Below, piece after piece: positions 21,801 through 32,977 of a stretch of DNA of 39,506 nucleotides; positions within the stretch are counted from its first letter, which is position 1; each line of letters opens with the position of its first letter. This DNA is from Helochares maculicollis (lineage: Eukaryota > Arthropoda > Insecta > Coleoptera > Hydrophilidae), in NCBI GenBank assembly GCA_033557835.1, contig JAWQRO010000414.1, positions 1 through 39,506 of the forward strand, in the 5' to 3' direction. Under the pieces are notes generated by a model. It searched no databases, was not told the DNA's origin, and saw only the letters and a program-made list of their open reading frames with translations. The position numbers and the translations under genes are program-made.

Positions 21801-22989
21801 TGTGACAATGAATAATTATTGAAACATTTATAGTCACTTTCAAGATCTAAGCTTTGCAAAGACAGTACATTTAAAAACGAGTAGAATCAGAAACCTGAGT
21901 CATGGATAAAAATTTAAAAAAAAATTATCATACTTTTATATGATTAAAGTGAAGGGTTGCAAACAATACTGTCATTTCGCATGTCCATAAAATGCTCGCC
22001 AAGAATAATGTCTTTACAACCAGTAGTGGTGACAAAAATTTGGGCTTCTTTGCTGGCTTCATCCATAGTAGTTACTTCATAACCTTCCATGGCGGCTTGA
22101 AGAGCGTTGATAGGATCAATTTCTGTTATTATACTTTTATATGATTATAGTGAAGGGTACTCCAGAAAAAGTTTATTGATGTCTATTAATTAAACATAAT
22201 TTTCAGCACACGTGTATCATTAACATGTAGCATTTTATTTATAGCAACAAATTATACAACATTTGGTTTTTACATAAACCAATTCATTTACATGAAAAAT
22301 AACGTAACAGAAAACCAATGCTCTAATTCGTCATGTAGTTACAATAAAATTGTTTAATTATAAGATAAGGTTCAAGGTTTCTCCATTGAAATTCTATATT
22401 GGTCTGGAAAGTTCACACTTGTGAAAGACTGCCTTTACATCACAGGTCAAGAAAGTTATCATTTCATCGATAAGTAGAGCAGTTTGAAAATATTTTCTTT
22501 TTTATTTAAATTTTGAAACGTGTTTTCTAAATCATTAGAATAAAATCATTTTTTACCTCTGCGCCCAATTCTAGAAGGGTTTCGATTAAAACGCCAGTTT
22601 GTATCGTCATGTGCAGACATCCCGCAATTCGAGCTCCTTTCAAAGGCTTTGTTGTACCATATTGCCTTCTGAGAGCCATCAACCCAGGCATTTCGTTCTC
22701 TGCCATTTCCAATTCTTTGCGGCCCCATTCGGCTAGCGAAATATCAGCTGAAATATTTTTAAACTATGATTATCTACATGATTGTCTAAGGAATCTGATG
22801 CAAATTTAAGCGATCCCAATAATATGTATAAAATTAGCATCAGCTTATTAGTACATTAATTCTTTTCAAGTAAACTTATTTTTAAACCTAGATGATCATA
22901 ACCTTAAAGGCACGTGTGATCCTACTGGATTGATTGTTTGAAATACTTGATGTTAGTTACTTACCAACTTTGTATGGAGGTTTCGGCAT
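18840..22989 (-). CDS. AHCY: S-adenosylhomocysteine hydrolase (adenosylhomocysteinase)
   Basis: The enzyme reversibly splits S-adenosylhomocysteine into adenosine and homocysteine with bound NAD+, which relieves product inhibition of methyltransferases. Three exons join in phase: 22989-22965 (25 bp), 22747-22557 and 19922-18840, giving 432 residues, exactly the human length. Landmarks are MPKPPYKVADISLAEWG at the start, GARIAGCLHMTIQTGVLIET, QWSSCNIFSTQDHAAAA across the exon 2/3 join, NDSVTKSKFDNLYGCRESL with the substrate-site Lys, Asp and Cys, GYGDVGKGSAQ as the NAD-binding glycine loop, and the invariant end KPDHYRY. Intron 2 (2634 bp) contains a Mutator-like fragment and a 174-bp copy of part of exon 3. 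It is head-to-head with the V-ATPase subunit d gene. It is canonical AHCY, not the AHCYL/IRBIT branch, since it lacks that branch's long N-terminal extension. Confidence 0.97.
20174..20662 (+). mobile_element. 3' fragment of a Mutator-like transposase gene
   Basis: A + strand frame of about 160 codons lies opposite to AHCY inside its intron 2. It contains LLRRCLGSETQNYNESLNSL, then a stretch matching APKHxH...TIEIANHIAVCIFNEG and ending YEAGMAN before the stop. NESLNS, the IA..IA..FNEG block and a YGPGIAD-like end are features I associate with Mutator-like transposases spread in arthropod genomes. Only the C-terminal part remains; the upstream sequence runs into stops near 20171, and no terminal repeats were found. 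It is a broken copy with no start codon. Family naming is from motif memory and should be searched. Confidence 0.65.
21930..21957. repeat. Left 28-bp direct repeat flanking the AHCY exon copy
   Basis: This 28-base unit is repeated at 22131-22158 with a single A/T mismatch. The pair brackets the inserted exon fragment like a target-site duplication. Its last two bases overlap the start of the exon homology. Confidence 0.85.
21956..22129 (-). pseudogene. Inserted copy of 174 bp of AHCY exon 3
   Basis: This segment aligns without gaps to 19245-19418 inside AHCY exon 3, in the same orientation, with seven mismatches (96% identity). It covers about 58 codons around ALQAAMEGYEVTTMDEAS and FVTTTGCKDIILGEHF and stays open throughout. 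Six mismatches are synonymous and one changes Asn to Asp (in FMNM). No GT donor or convincing AG acceptor sits at its borders, so it is not an evident alternative exon. It lies in AHCY intron 2, about 2.7 kb upstream of its source in gene direction, between 28-bp direct repeats. Confidence 0.92.
22131..22158. repeat. Right 28-bp direct repeat flanking the AHCY exon copy
   Basis: Partner of 21930-21957. The exon copy ends two bases before it. The bases TTAT just before the repeat occur at both junctions, as short microhomology would. Confidence 0.85.
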
Positions 22990-23249
22990 TTCGATGGTTA
23001 TTTTTTTAACTGCAATAGTAATAGGAACGGCAGACGGTTCTAATAGTACCGGCAAGGTATACCAAGCGTGCTAAAATGGAAGGGATAATGAAAATCCCGC
23101 CTAATATTTAAAGAACAAACAGCACTTGCGCAGTGCTCCCAATGGTAGTCATGCGCTTTTTCTGCTCCATATACGTCAAAATCATATGACACTGGGTGTC
23201 AGCTTTTAGATCGGGCAGAAAGAACTGTGAAAAGCATAATATTTACAAG
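22990..23249. promoter_or_regulatory. Shared divergent promoter region AHCY / V-ATPase subunit d
   Basis: Only 260 bases separate the AHCY and V-ATPase d start codons. The stretch around 23120-23155 is less AT-rich than its surroundings, with GCGC steps and CCAAT at 23138-23142, typical of a TATA-less housekeeping promoter. A CACGTG E-box lies just outside it, in AHCY intron 1 at 22911-22916. Confidence 0.6.
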
Positions 23250-24606
23250 ATGAAAGGGTGTCTTTTTAATATAGATGGAGGGTATTTGGAGGGCTTGTGC
23301 CGCGGCTTTAAGTGCGGCATCCTCAAACAGGCGGACTATTTGAATTTAGTTCAGTGTGAAACCTTGGAGGGTAAGTTTTTGCCCCTTGACCCTATTTCTA
23401 GCAACTCTCATCTAATTATCATTTGCAGATCTTAAGCTGCACTTGCAAGGGACCGACTACGGCGCGTTCCTGGCTAATGAGCCTTCTCCACTGGCTGTAT
23501 CAACGATAGACGATAAATTAAGGGAAAAATTGGTTATAGAATTCCAGCATTTACGTAACCATGCAGTAGAACCCCTTTCTACATTCCTAGACTTTATTAC
23601 CTACAGCTACATGATCGATAACATTATTTTATTGATTACTGGGACTCTACATCAACGTCCTATATCCGAGTTGATTCCAAAATGCCATCCTTTAGGCAGC
23701 TTTGAACAAATGGAGGCGATTCACGTTGCTGCAACACCTGCAGAATTATACAACGCAGTACTTGTTGACACTCCACTGGCCCCATTCTTTGTAGATTGTA
23801 TCAGCGAACAAGATCTTGACGAAATGAACATTGAAATTATTCGCAATACGCTTTACAAAGCTTATTTGGAGGCTTTCTATGAATTCTGTAAGGAAATTGG
23901 AGGCACCACCGCTGATTGCATGTGCGAAAATCTGGCCGTACGTGTTTTTACATTATTGCTCTCGCCATTAAAAAACATTCACAGACAGACTTTACATATT
24001 CTTTAATTAAATGTACTCAAAGCACTGTCCCTGAATGTTACAGTAGAGCGTTCCTCAAACTTTGTTTTATTATTCACCAAGACTATCTAATCTTAACCAA
24101 CATACAAGAGTAGAACCATTCCAAGTCAAATACTAAAGTTTGGGAAACGCTGATATGCTGTGAATCTTTTATGACTAATTTTTCTTTAGTTCGAAGCTGA
24201 TAGACGAGCAATCATCATTACAATCAACTCGTTTGGAACAGAACTAAGCAAAGACGACCGTGCCAAATTGTACCCACGTTGCGGCAAGCTGAATCCTGAT
24301 GGTCTAGCCGCTCTTGCTCGTGCTGAGGATTATGATCAGGTCAAGGCCGTTGCTGAGTATTACGCTGAATATTCCAAACTCTTTGAGGGCGCTGGAAACA
24401 ACCCAGGTGATAAAACCCTTGAAGATAAATTCTTTGAACATGAAGTGCGCCTTAACGTCAACGCGTTCTTACAACAGTTCCATTTTGGCGTTTTTTATTC
24501 CTATCTAAAACTGAAAGAACAAGAATGCCGCAATATTGTCTGGATATCCGAGTGTGTTGCACAGAAGCACAGAGCTAAAATTGATAACTATATACCCATA
24601 TTCTAA
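23250..24606 (+). CDS. VhaAC39: V-type proton ATPase subunit d (V0 sector, AC39)
   Basis: Subunit d caps the membrane c-ring of the vacuolar proton pump and couples it to the central rotor stalk. Three exons join in phase: 23250-23370, 23429-23937 and 24190-24606, giving 348 residues, against 351 in human subunit d1. Landmarks are FNIDGGYLEGLCRGFKCGIL, TYSYMIDNIILLITGTLHQR, PKCHPLGSFEQMEA, ISEQDLDEMNIEIIRNTLYK, TINSFGTELSKDDRAKLYP, and the invariant end AKIDNYIPIF. The start is the only ATG in frame before the conserved region and gives the short N-terminus MKGCLFN. The second donor is GCC|GTACGT; reading through it would give a false extension. Expression is expected to be ubiquitous, in acidic organelles and proton-pumping epithelia. 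Confidence 0.96.
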
Positions 24607-27600
24607 AAGAAAACAAATAGAAAGCATTGTACATTCCATATCTTAGAACAATATTGTGTAAACTACGCAAGAAATTGTTAGTTTAAAAAAAATATAACTG
24701 GTTGATGTTATAATTATGAGATTACTATTTTTGCCCATTGTTAAGTTCATATGTAAGATACTCAAATATTGGAAATTTCAAATCGATCACAGGAGCCATA
24801 TTTAAATTAATAGTATTGAAAAAACTACATTTAAAACAACTACTGTATAATCCTGTATTTTATTTGTGCAAATTGTTTTAAACTGTTATTATATTATTGT
24901 AGCTTGGTAGTATGTAAAATTAAATATTCATAATCACACATGTTTTTTTTTTATTTTTTAATGCCCACCGTTTTAAATTACTTTAAACGTAAATTAATTT
25001 TGATTACATATTCTCTATTTATGGCTAGAAAACACCTATATTATCTACTTTGGTCAACTAATTCCTGAATGCAATTTGAAATCATTGTATCTAAGATACA
25101 TTCAAAACTAAAAGCAAGTTTAAATGACAGCAATTATTAAAACATGAACATTCATTAATTTATTGGTATTGAATAAAAGATGTACAGATGATTTAGTTCC
25201 TAATAATTATTAGGATACATATAACATAATAGAGATATATAGAATGTCCACAACAGAACAAAAGTTTCTGAACACTGTTCATTAACTGCACTTAATCATC
25301 ATAAAGAATTATACATAATAATTGTGTACATCCTTGTATTGCATAACACAAACAAAATATTCCATACTTTTATACATTAATACACCTGATCTTCAACAAC
25401 CTTTAAAATAATAAAGTTTGTCATTAAAAAAATTGATTAGCATATTATTAGTCAATAATACTTGACTACACCTGATATTTGTAGAGGCATCCATAACTCA
25501 GAGCCTAATATATTGTTTGTATGGAGCCTATTGAAGTCGAAATGTTTTAATATGCATCAAACATATCAAATAGCTTTTTATCTTTTACATTAGCCTATCA
25601 TTATTAGAATACAGAAGCATTCTATTTTCCTATCTTTTTAAATAAATAAAAATGCACTATATACTTCCCACTTGTGTCTTAGTGTAGCCAACAATTTGAT
25701 AAATTCACTAGAAAACCATTATATAAATGTAATCTCAAACATAGTATGATAAAGGTTTCTGTTTTTATCTCACTGGAACATTAAATGAATAGTTGTATTA
25801 TTTTCAAGACAGATATAACTTAATTTAGAATTTCATATTGAATCATGCAGGAAGTCTTCAGGCTAAGAGTAAACAAATAGAGTACATATATTTATCAAGT
25901 GAAAACTAAAGATGGTTAGAAACAAACTTTCTTGATATAAATGTGATATTAACCATACAAAATTTAATTGCCTGTGCATATTTTTTTCGATGGAATTTAG
26001 TAAGCGTCTGCTATGCCAAACAGCGAACATTTGCTTAAAATAATTTAATAACTTTTCCATTTACACTAAAAATATGAAAAAAATTAATAACAAGAAATTA
26101 ATTATATTTCTATAATTATTTTTAGTGCACAAAAAATACAAGAATTCTAGAACTTCCTTAATATTTTAGTAATATATAAAATTTGCTGGTAGAATCTGTT
26201 TCCGTATTTATAATACTTACTTTTTTTCAGTGCCATTTCTCAAAACAGTCGACCATGCACAGATCGATGTGTTGTTAGATTTCTGTATGGTTTGTTGTGT
26301 TTCTATCAATTCTTTTTAATTTAGTAATTTTGAGTTTGTTTTCATATTTAAAAAAAAGTCATCTAAGAAACCAGATCATATAGTTCTAAAATAATCTCGA
26401 TTTATTTAAATACTTTGTATTATCTTAAATTATTACTTTTTAATCCTCTTTGAATATTACATATAGAATAATTGTCTTTGATACTAAAATTTTGTGTCTA
26501 AGATATTTTTAATGTTGTTTCCAAAATTAATAATTAATTAATTGGGAATCCTAAAAATCTCAATATCCTATCTTGGAATCATGTCGTTTTCTTATGAATT
26601 TTGAAAAACTTTACAATAAAGATCTGTAAACTATTTCACCCTGAATATTTGATTTTGGTGAGGCAATTATGGGTTCCCAGCCCTGATAGTTTAGATATTT
26701 CAATATGAATTTTTAGTTTTTAATTCTAATTCAGAACTGTGCCTAGAAAGTTATTTGTAGTGCTTCAATTTTAATAGTATTTTCCATTTGTATGTATTGA
26801 AATGGCTATAATTATAATTTTGTCCATTATGAATTGCAAGGCAGAAAGAAGCACTGACAACTATGTATAGGTTTAGTTTCAACATAAATCTCTACATTAT
26901 TTGAAACTTTGATATTAAAGATTTTACCAAAAAATTAGTACCATACTGTACTTTTAACTTGATGTTGGCGACTTTAGGAATGCAACTTCTATATATTTTT
27001 TGATGAAAAATTCCATTTTAAACTATTAAAACAGTTGCATGTTGACAGTCATATTTATATTTTTAGCTTAAATAAGGTGTTGCAAATTCAATTAATGAAG
27101 ATCAACTACTTTCTTGAGATTTTGTCATATTGAAAATTATATATACTGAATTGCCATAGCAGACTGCTTAAAATTTTCAATGCAAATATTTAATAGCACA
27201 GCATGTTATTTCCTGTTTAGAAATATTTTAATAAATATCAAGACATGGATGTGAGGTTATCCCATTACTTAAAATCTCTTAAGTTTGATGAATATACCAC
27301 CACTAAAAACAACAGTTAGCAGAGTAGGAGCAATTAAATAAAACTATATTTAAAAAAATCTCAATAGTTTATTATTGAGAGAATCACATTTGAATCGGTT
27401 TCAGTCTTAAATATGTACAATAAATAGTAAAAAGTTTGTACAAATGTGACAATTGTACAAAAATATGAATAAAAAAATTAGGTCTAGTGGCAACAACTGA
27501 CAATCGGACAATCAGAAATGTTTAATGGTACGAGACAAAGAAATCAAAACATCAGTTATTGGCAATGTCCTCAAATTTTCTTCAAAAAATAATTGAAAGC

Positions 27601-28365
27601 AGTTTTATAAAAACTGGTCCATTATTATGGAACATTTTGTATCAAACTCTAAATGAACTCTTTAGGTCTTAATTCAGCAAATTAAAACCAAAAATAATTT
27701 AATTCGAGTGTTGGTCAAAATGATCTATAAACATATTAAAAATCTAAAACAAAATAATACTTTGAGAGATAGAGTTAGGAGCGAATAGTTTTCCTTGAAG
27801 TTTTGGAAAGAGACTAGATAACCCACTTTGTATAAACATATCAATTTACATTACATTGCTAAAGAAAATAAAACAATCTTTCCAAAATAATAAGCACGGC
27901 AATGAAATTGCTTTGTACGCGTATTATAAATTGATATATTATCTAAAGTGGTTTCACCCAAAAACTTTTCCAAGTCTTCATACACACAATCGAGAACTTA
28001 TGCTAAATAATAATTATACTGGTGTAAAAAAAATATATTGGGAACATTTTTACGTCCTAAGTAAACTAGATCATACGTACTACTGCTACTTATTTCTTAA
28101 AGCTTAACTGATATGTAACTTGGAAAAATGATTGGAACTGGGAAAAATTATGCTAACAATAAGTAAGTGGTTTTTAAGAAGGGAAGCAGTTGGAAATTTT
28201 AAAGTATCAATAGAGTTGCATTACAATAAATGTGCTGAAAAAGTTAGAATGCTCAATTGAAAGAATCAGATTTGATCCTAAAGTACCTAAACTGTGTGCA
28301 TTAAGACTTTAATTTCGTTTTCAAAAATCACAACGTACTTAAAATATATTGAGTTTGAACTTAAA
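24607..28365. other. Gene-less AT-rich intergenic stretch
   Basis: This 3.76-kb stretch between two converging genes holds the 3' UTR of the V-ATPase gene (possible poly(A) signal AATAAA at 25172) and that of the HRI-type kinase (possible minus-strand signal at 27367). Only short chance frames were seen. No conserved exon, RNA gene, transposase remnant or tandem array was recognised. Confidence 0.5.
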
Positions 28366-31300
28366 TTACGATTGGTTAAATTCCTTCAATTTTTCTTTCA
28401 ACCGCATTATTTCTTCATCCTTGGCCAAAAGCTGACTTCGCAACTCCCTAACTAGTTCAGAATCCGTCTCATTGGCTGCGATTCTCTCAAGTAAAATTGT
28501 AGCACTTGGACGATCCTTGGGGCATTTTGCCATTAATGACACTATAATAGGTGCAAAATTTGGATGCCTCCTGTACAAATCTTCAATTGAATGTTCATTG
28601 CGCAAATCCGTAATGTGCTTTACTCTTTCCATCTCCGTGTTGAAACGGGACACTAATTCAAATAGGACTATACCAAGAGAATACATATCGCTCTGTAAAA
28701 AAATAAAATCTGATAGAAAAACATTTGAAAATAGGACATTATAAGTGACAATAATCATTTACACCTCAGAATGTAACTTAAGATGCTATAATGAACGTTT
28801 AGTAGATTTAAAAGAGTTAACAATATTAACTTACTGCAGCTATGATATTATTGTTAGAAATAGAAATGCAATCACTTGCAAAACATATTTCTAATAAATT
28901 AATAATGATGAAGTAGTGAAAATAATTTCTAACTTACTTTTGGATCACATTTTCCTTGCAACTGTTCAGGGGCTGAATATAACCGAGTTCCAAATGCTAA
29001 GCTATGCCTAACACTCTGTAAAGGACAAGCTAATCCAAAATCACCAAGTTGTACCAGAAGTGAGCCATTTTCCACCTCCATGAAAATATTACTTGGTTTA
29101 ATGTCATGATGTACAATATTTTTTGAATGTATGTACTCCAGTCCTGCAAGAATTTCAATTGGTTATTGTTTTTAATTGTGATTATTGCCAAAATTAGCAA
29201 GAAAATACAAAGAGTTTCAAATTACCTTTCAGTAATTGACGCAATATTTCCAAAATTGTATGTTCGCTGGGACTTCTGAAAGGAGCACTTCTTGCAACTA
29301 ACAGTCTGTCAGATTCTGCCAACGTTTCTTCAGCCAGATTCCTCCTCTCTAACCATTGCTTTAAAGTAGTTTGGCATAAAGACATCTGTATGTAAAGGGT
29401 TGCCCATTTACTTGGATGTCTTGCTTGGAGTTGCAAGTCTTGAATTTCTTCGATTGTGCAAACAGCATTGCCCCCTTCAGATGTACTCAGACGCTTTTCC
29501 CGAACCCTTTTATGTTTAACACTAGAGTTATTTACATTCGAAGACAAAGAATGGTGTTTTGACTTACACTCACTGTTTGTCTTAAAACTTACTTCGAATT
29601 CTGAACTTGTTTCCTTTGTATCTTGAAAGTTGTTTTCAATTTCCGAAACAAATTGTGGATACATGTACGTCTCAATATGATCACGTTTTTTCTCTTTTAC
29701 CTCAACCTTAACATCTGAAGTGGGTTCGACGGGGTATGAGTAATAAGTTTCTGACTGATGATCTATAATGTTAGTGGAAGTTGGTGCACCAAGTTCAAGC
29801 CAGGCGGCCTTGTATTGAACTATGTTGGAATGGTTTAAGCTAGCGAATGTTTTTACTTCAGAGAGGTAATTCATTACCGATTTTATACCTTCAGAACGGA
29901 TGTAGATTTTTTTTACCGCATATTCTGCACCATCCAGTTTGTGTTTGACCCGAAACACCTGTAACATAAATATTAAAATGGCTTTAAAAACTATAAGATC
30001 GTACAATTTACAAGTGACGTTCAGAAATGTAGTGCCTCAATTTTACATTTGCCATTTAAAGAATTCCTTTGGGATCTTGTATCAATGTCTTATCTAATGG
30101 CTAATCTTATTCAAACCATTTTGTTCTTAACTAAATAAGTTAGTAATTGTACAGGTTTTAAAAGATTTGAAATCATTTTAAATAAAAAGTAGCGAACCTT
30201 AGACGCAATAATTTCAAATAATTTATTATATTGCTTCACTGTATGATTAAAATATTTCCTTTAGCTTTGCTCCACTACATTTAAAGAAGAGAATAAAGAA
30301 AAATTTCAGTTTGATAGGCAGGCCTAGATGCCAAAAGATTAAAACTATAAAATAAAGGTTGAAAATAGTGCATCGTTTAAAAAAAAGAGACTTAAGTGGA
30401 TACAAAAATTGTAAAAGTCAATGCATAAATAGACCATAAGGAATGTTTGAAGAATATTAGAGGGGTAGACCAAGATATATCTAATTATTTAATTCTTTAA
30501 ATGACGACACAATAAACAGAAAGATTAGAAAAATAAATCATTTTTATTCTTCTGTCAACGAAAATAAAGTAAAATATATATTTTTTAAAGAAATAGCAAT
30601 CAACTAGCTAGCAGATTAAGCTGGAAATAGGGCAAAAATGAAAACCTAATAGTTTTGAAATAGTTAAATAGTGAGAAGTTAGAGCTAATGAGCTTTAAAA
30701 TTGAGGCCACTAAAAACCAAGGACGAGGAAACAATTAAAAGTTCAACAAACAAATTGGAAAAGTCAATAAACAATGTTTTTATAGAGAAAAATATTTCAG
30801 GTGGGCACAGAAGTAAAGTCATCAAACAATGGAACAATCAACATTGTTTTTAGTAGTGATTTAGGTAAAAACCCATAACTTCAGTGACTTCAGTTTTGAA
30901 CTTCACTCCAAAACTGTACTTAAAAATACATTCACTTATTAAAAATAGCCGTGAAAATATTTTAACTGTATATTATCTTTAACCTGTTTTTACATTCCCG
31001 TATTACTATACGAAGTATAGTAAAGGGAAGGTATTGGGATCGTGAAAAAACCCGACCTCTGGATTTTGACGGATCGCCACGTTTTGAGTGCCCCTGAATG
31101 CATTTTGCCCATTTTTTTCATGTTGTCTGTGTGTGTATGTGTGTATGTAAACACAATAGGGGTCAGACCGTTTGAGGCGAAGCAATGATATTCGGCATAC
31201 GGCTATTATCGCAAAAACTTAGATCTGTATCAACTTTTGAGGCATGTAGGCCTATCGGAGGTACCTGTTTACCTAGACAGTTTTGTAATTTTTTTAACTG

Positions 31301-31674
31301 AAGTAGTCTTTAAAATTAAGCTATCGGATTGAAATTTCGTGCACACCTTAAACATCACAAAAAACTGAGAGGTACAAATTTTCAAAGTGATCGGAGCACT
31401 GGAAATGCTATTTTAATAATTTTGAAAATTTCAGTTTTAGTAACTCTTGGAATAAAAAATTTTACAAAAATGCTAAGCATGGAAAATATAGCCATAACAA
31501 ATAGTTTTGTTTAAATTTGAAAACCGGAAGTGGGACTTTACCCTCATAAATGTCAATTTTTAGTTATGAATTTATGTTCTAAAATTTTAAAACTTTAGTT
31601 ATGAATTCACATTTCAAAATTCATGTTTTCGCAAAGGGTTTTTACAAGCGTTCCATATTGCAAACTAGTTAACA

Positions 31675-31730
<56 letters not shown>

Positions 31731-32977
31731 CAAATTATTGTACATTACATAAAGAAATATTAACAATATTCCGATGATATGTAAATACTGAAAAGAATTG
31801 AATATTCTTTTTGAGAATAATAATGTGTTGAATATAGACATTGAAGTATATGTTAATTATGAGTATTGAAACTTTTTCTTTTATTTTTAAAGCGCAGGTA
31901 CTTTTGTCATACAAATATTTATACGGGAATGTTGCGTGGAGGCACTGAAGATTTTAACATTTAAAAATAAATAAAATTGTAAGGCAATATTGTATTGTAA
32001 TCTTCAATATTGTGCGCTTTATTTTTTGCCAGAGCGTTAAAAATAGAATAGTTCTTTTTATTTTGATAACAGAATGAATCACCGATGTCAAATATCAATC
32101 TCTATTTGATTAGATATAAAACGTCAAATTTAATAATAATATATGAAATATATCATGAAATTTTTATTTGAATTTCATAATATTTATAAAATATTTTGCT
32201 GTCTATATTTTAGGATATATGTAGTGTAACTAGCTTGCGGAGAATGAGTTATATTTTATAGTATTATGCATTTGTTAATTGAATCGTAAAGGTAAATTAT
32301 TGCCTTTTTGTATGATTCATAACTAATGGAAGGCCATTTTCCACAATGGTTATCTTGCATGTATTATTGAAATTATTGTTATCCAAAGGAAATTACACAA
32401 TACTAACAAATACCTCACATGTACAAATATATAAATAAAACTAAGACAAAGAATATATACGAACCTGCCCAAATCCTCCACCAGCAATATACTCCATTTC
32501 ATCAAATTCTCGATAGTAGTGAGACCATTCTTTAGATAATTCGTTGTATGTCCATGTTGCATGCAATGGAATGGGTTGATCGCTTCCTCGGGCAGTCTTT
32601 ACAAGCTGGTGGAAAGCTCTTTGATACTGATTCCGCATTCCCTCGAATTCAGCCATCTTATAACTTTCGTCTAAGAGTTTCATTTCGAACAATTTCTCAC
32701 AAATAAAATTATAAATTTGCATCGCATTTTTATCGTCTGGCTCGTAAAAACTACACAAATTTTTAACTAGCGACTCGATTAAAATGCTAACAGGTGTCGT
32801 TGTTTTAATTGTTTTAGCCACAACATAAACCGCTTCCGGCTGTTGATCAGAGGTAATATTAATTGTGTCAGATGGTGAATGTTCGACATTTTCCGAGGTG
32901 CTGCTACAGCAGGTGTTTCCCTTTTCACCGGATCCTTCTGCGTCCACTTCTGACTCCGACGTGCCAGATTTTGCCAT
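28366..32977 (-). CDS. EIF2AK1: eIF2-alpha kinase, heme-regulated inhibitor (HRI) type
   Basis: These kinases phosphorylate Ser51 of eIF2-alpha to slow translation under stress. Four exons join in phase: 32977-32465, 29958-29226, 29143-28938 and 28692-28366, giving 592 residues. The start is the first ATG after an in-frame TGA. The HRI-type N-terminal helical part includes LVKNLCSFYEPDDKNAM. The kinase domain has a glycine loop AGGGFGQV (about 167-172), AVK with Lys187, an acidic and Ser-rich insert of over 100 residues typical of eIF2-alpha kinases, HHDIKPSN (427-434) where HRD is usual, DFG at 450-452, and SDMYSLGIVLFEL. A charged coiled coil ends the protein. The activation segment is much shorter than in human HRI, and the known heme-ligand positions are not conserved. 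The HRI branch fits better than PERK (no signal peptide or membrane segment) or GCN2 (no HisRS domain). Confidence 0.93.
30992..31932. mobile_element. TIR element, copy 1, in HRI intron 1
   Basis: A 941-bp unit begins ACATTCCCGTAT and ends with its inverse ATACGGGAATGT. Next to the left terminus is a palindrome with arms TTACTATAC and GTATAGTAA (31003-31023). The interior holds a TG-rich tract (about 31126-31148), several ATTCATAACTAAA-like motifs and a long TA microsatellite. Long blocks match copy 2 (34415-36270) in reverse orientation, including both termini. No transposase frame is present, so it is probably a non-autonomous DNA transposon. No clear target-site duplication was seen. Confidence 0.8.
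31678..31725. repeat. TA dinucleotide microsatellite
   Basis: More than 20 uninterrupted TA units lie inside TIR element copy 1. At the matching place copy 2 has only a short ATATATA stretch, so the tract grew after the copies separated. Confidence 0.95.

Noticed and set aside
21956..22129. The AHCY exon copy as a mutually exclusive alternative exon
   Set aside because: It has no donor GT or good acceptor at its borders, and it covers only an internal part of a 1083-bp exon, so swapping it in would not give a whole protein.
31126..31148. Possible CRISPR-like or tandem array
   Set aside because: It is a plain TG-rich tract inside a transposable element. No spaced repeat array occurs anywhere in the window.
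31329..31514. 61-codon frame in HRI intron 1
   Set aside because: It lies wholly within the non-coding TIR element.
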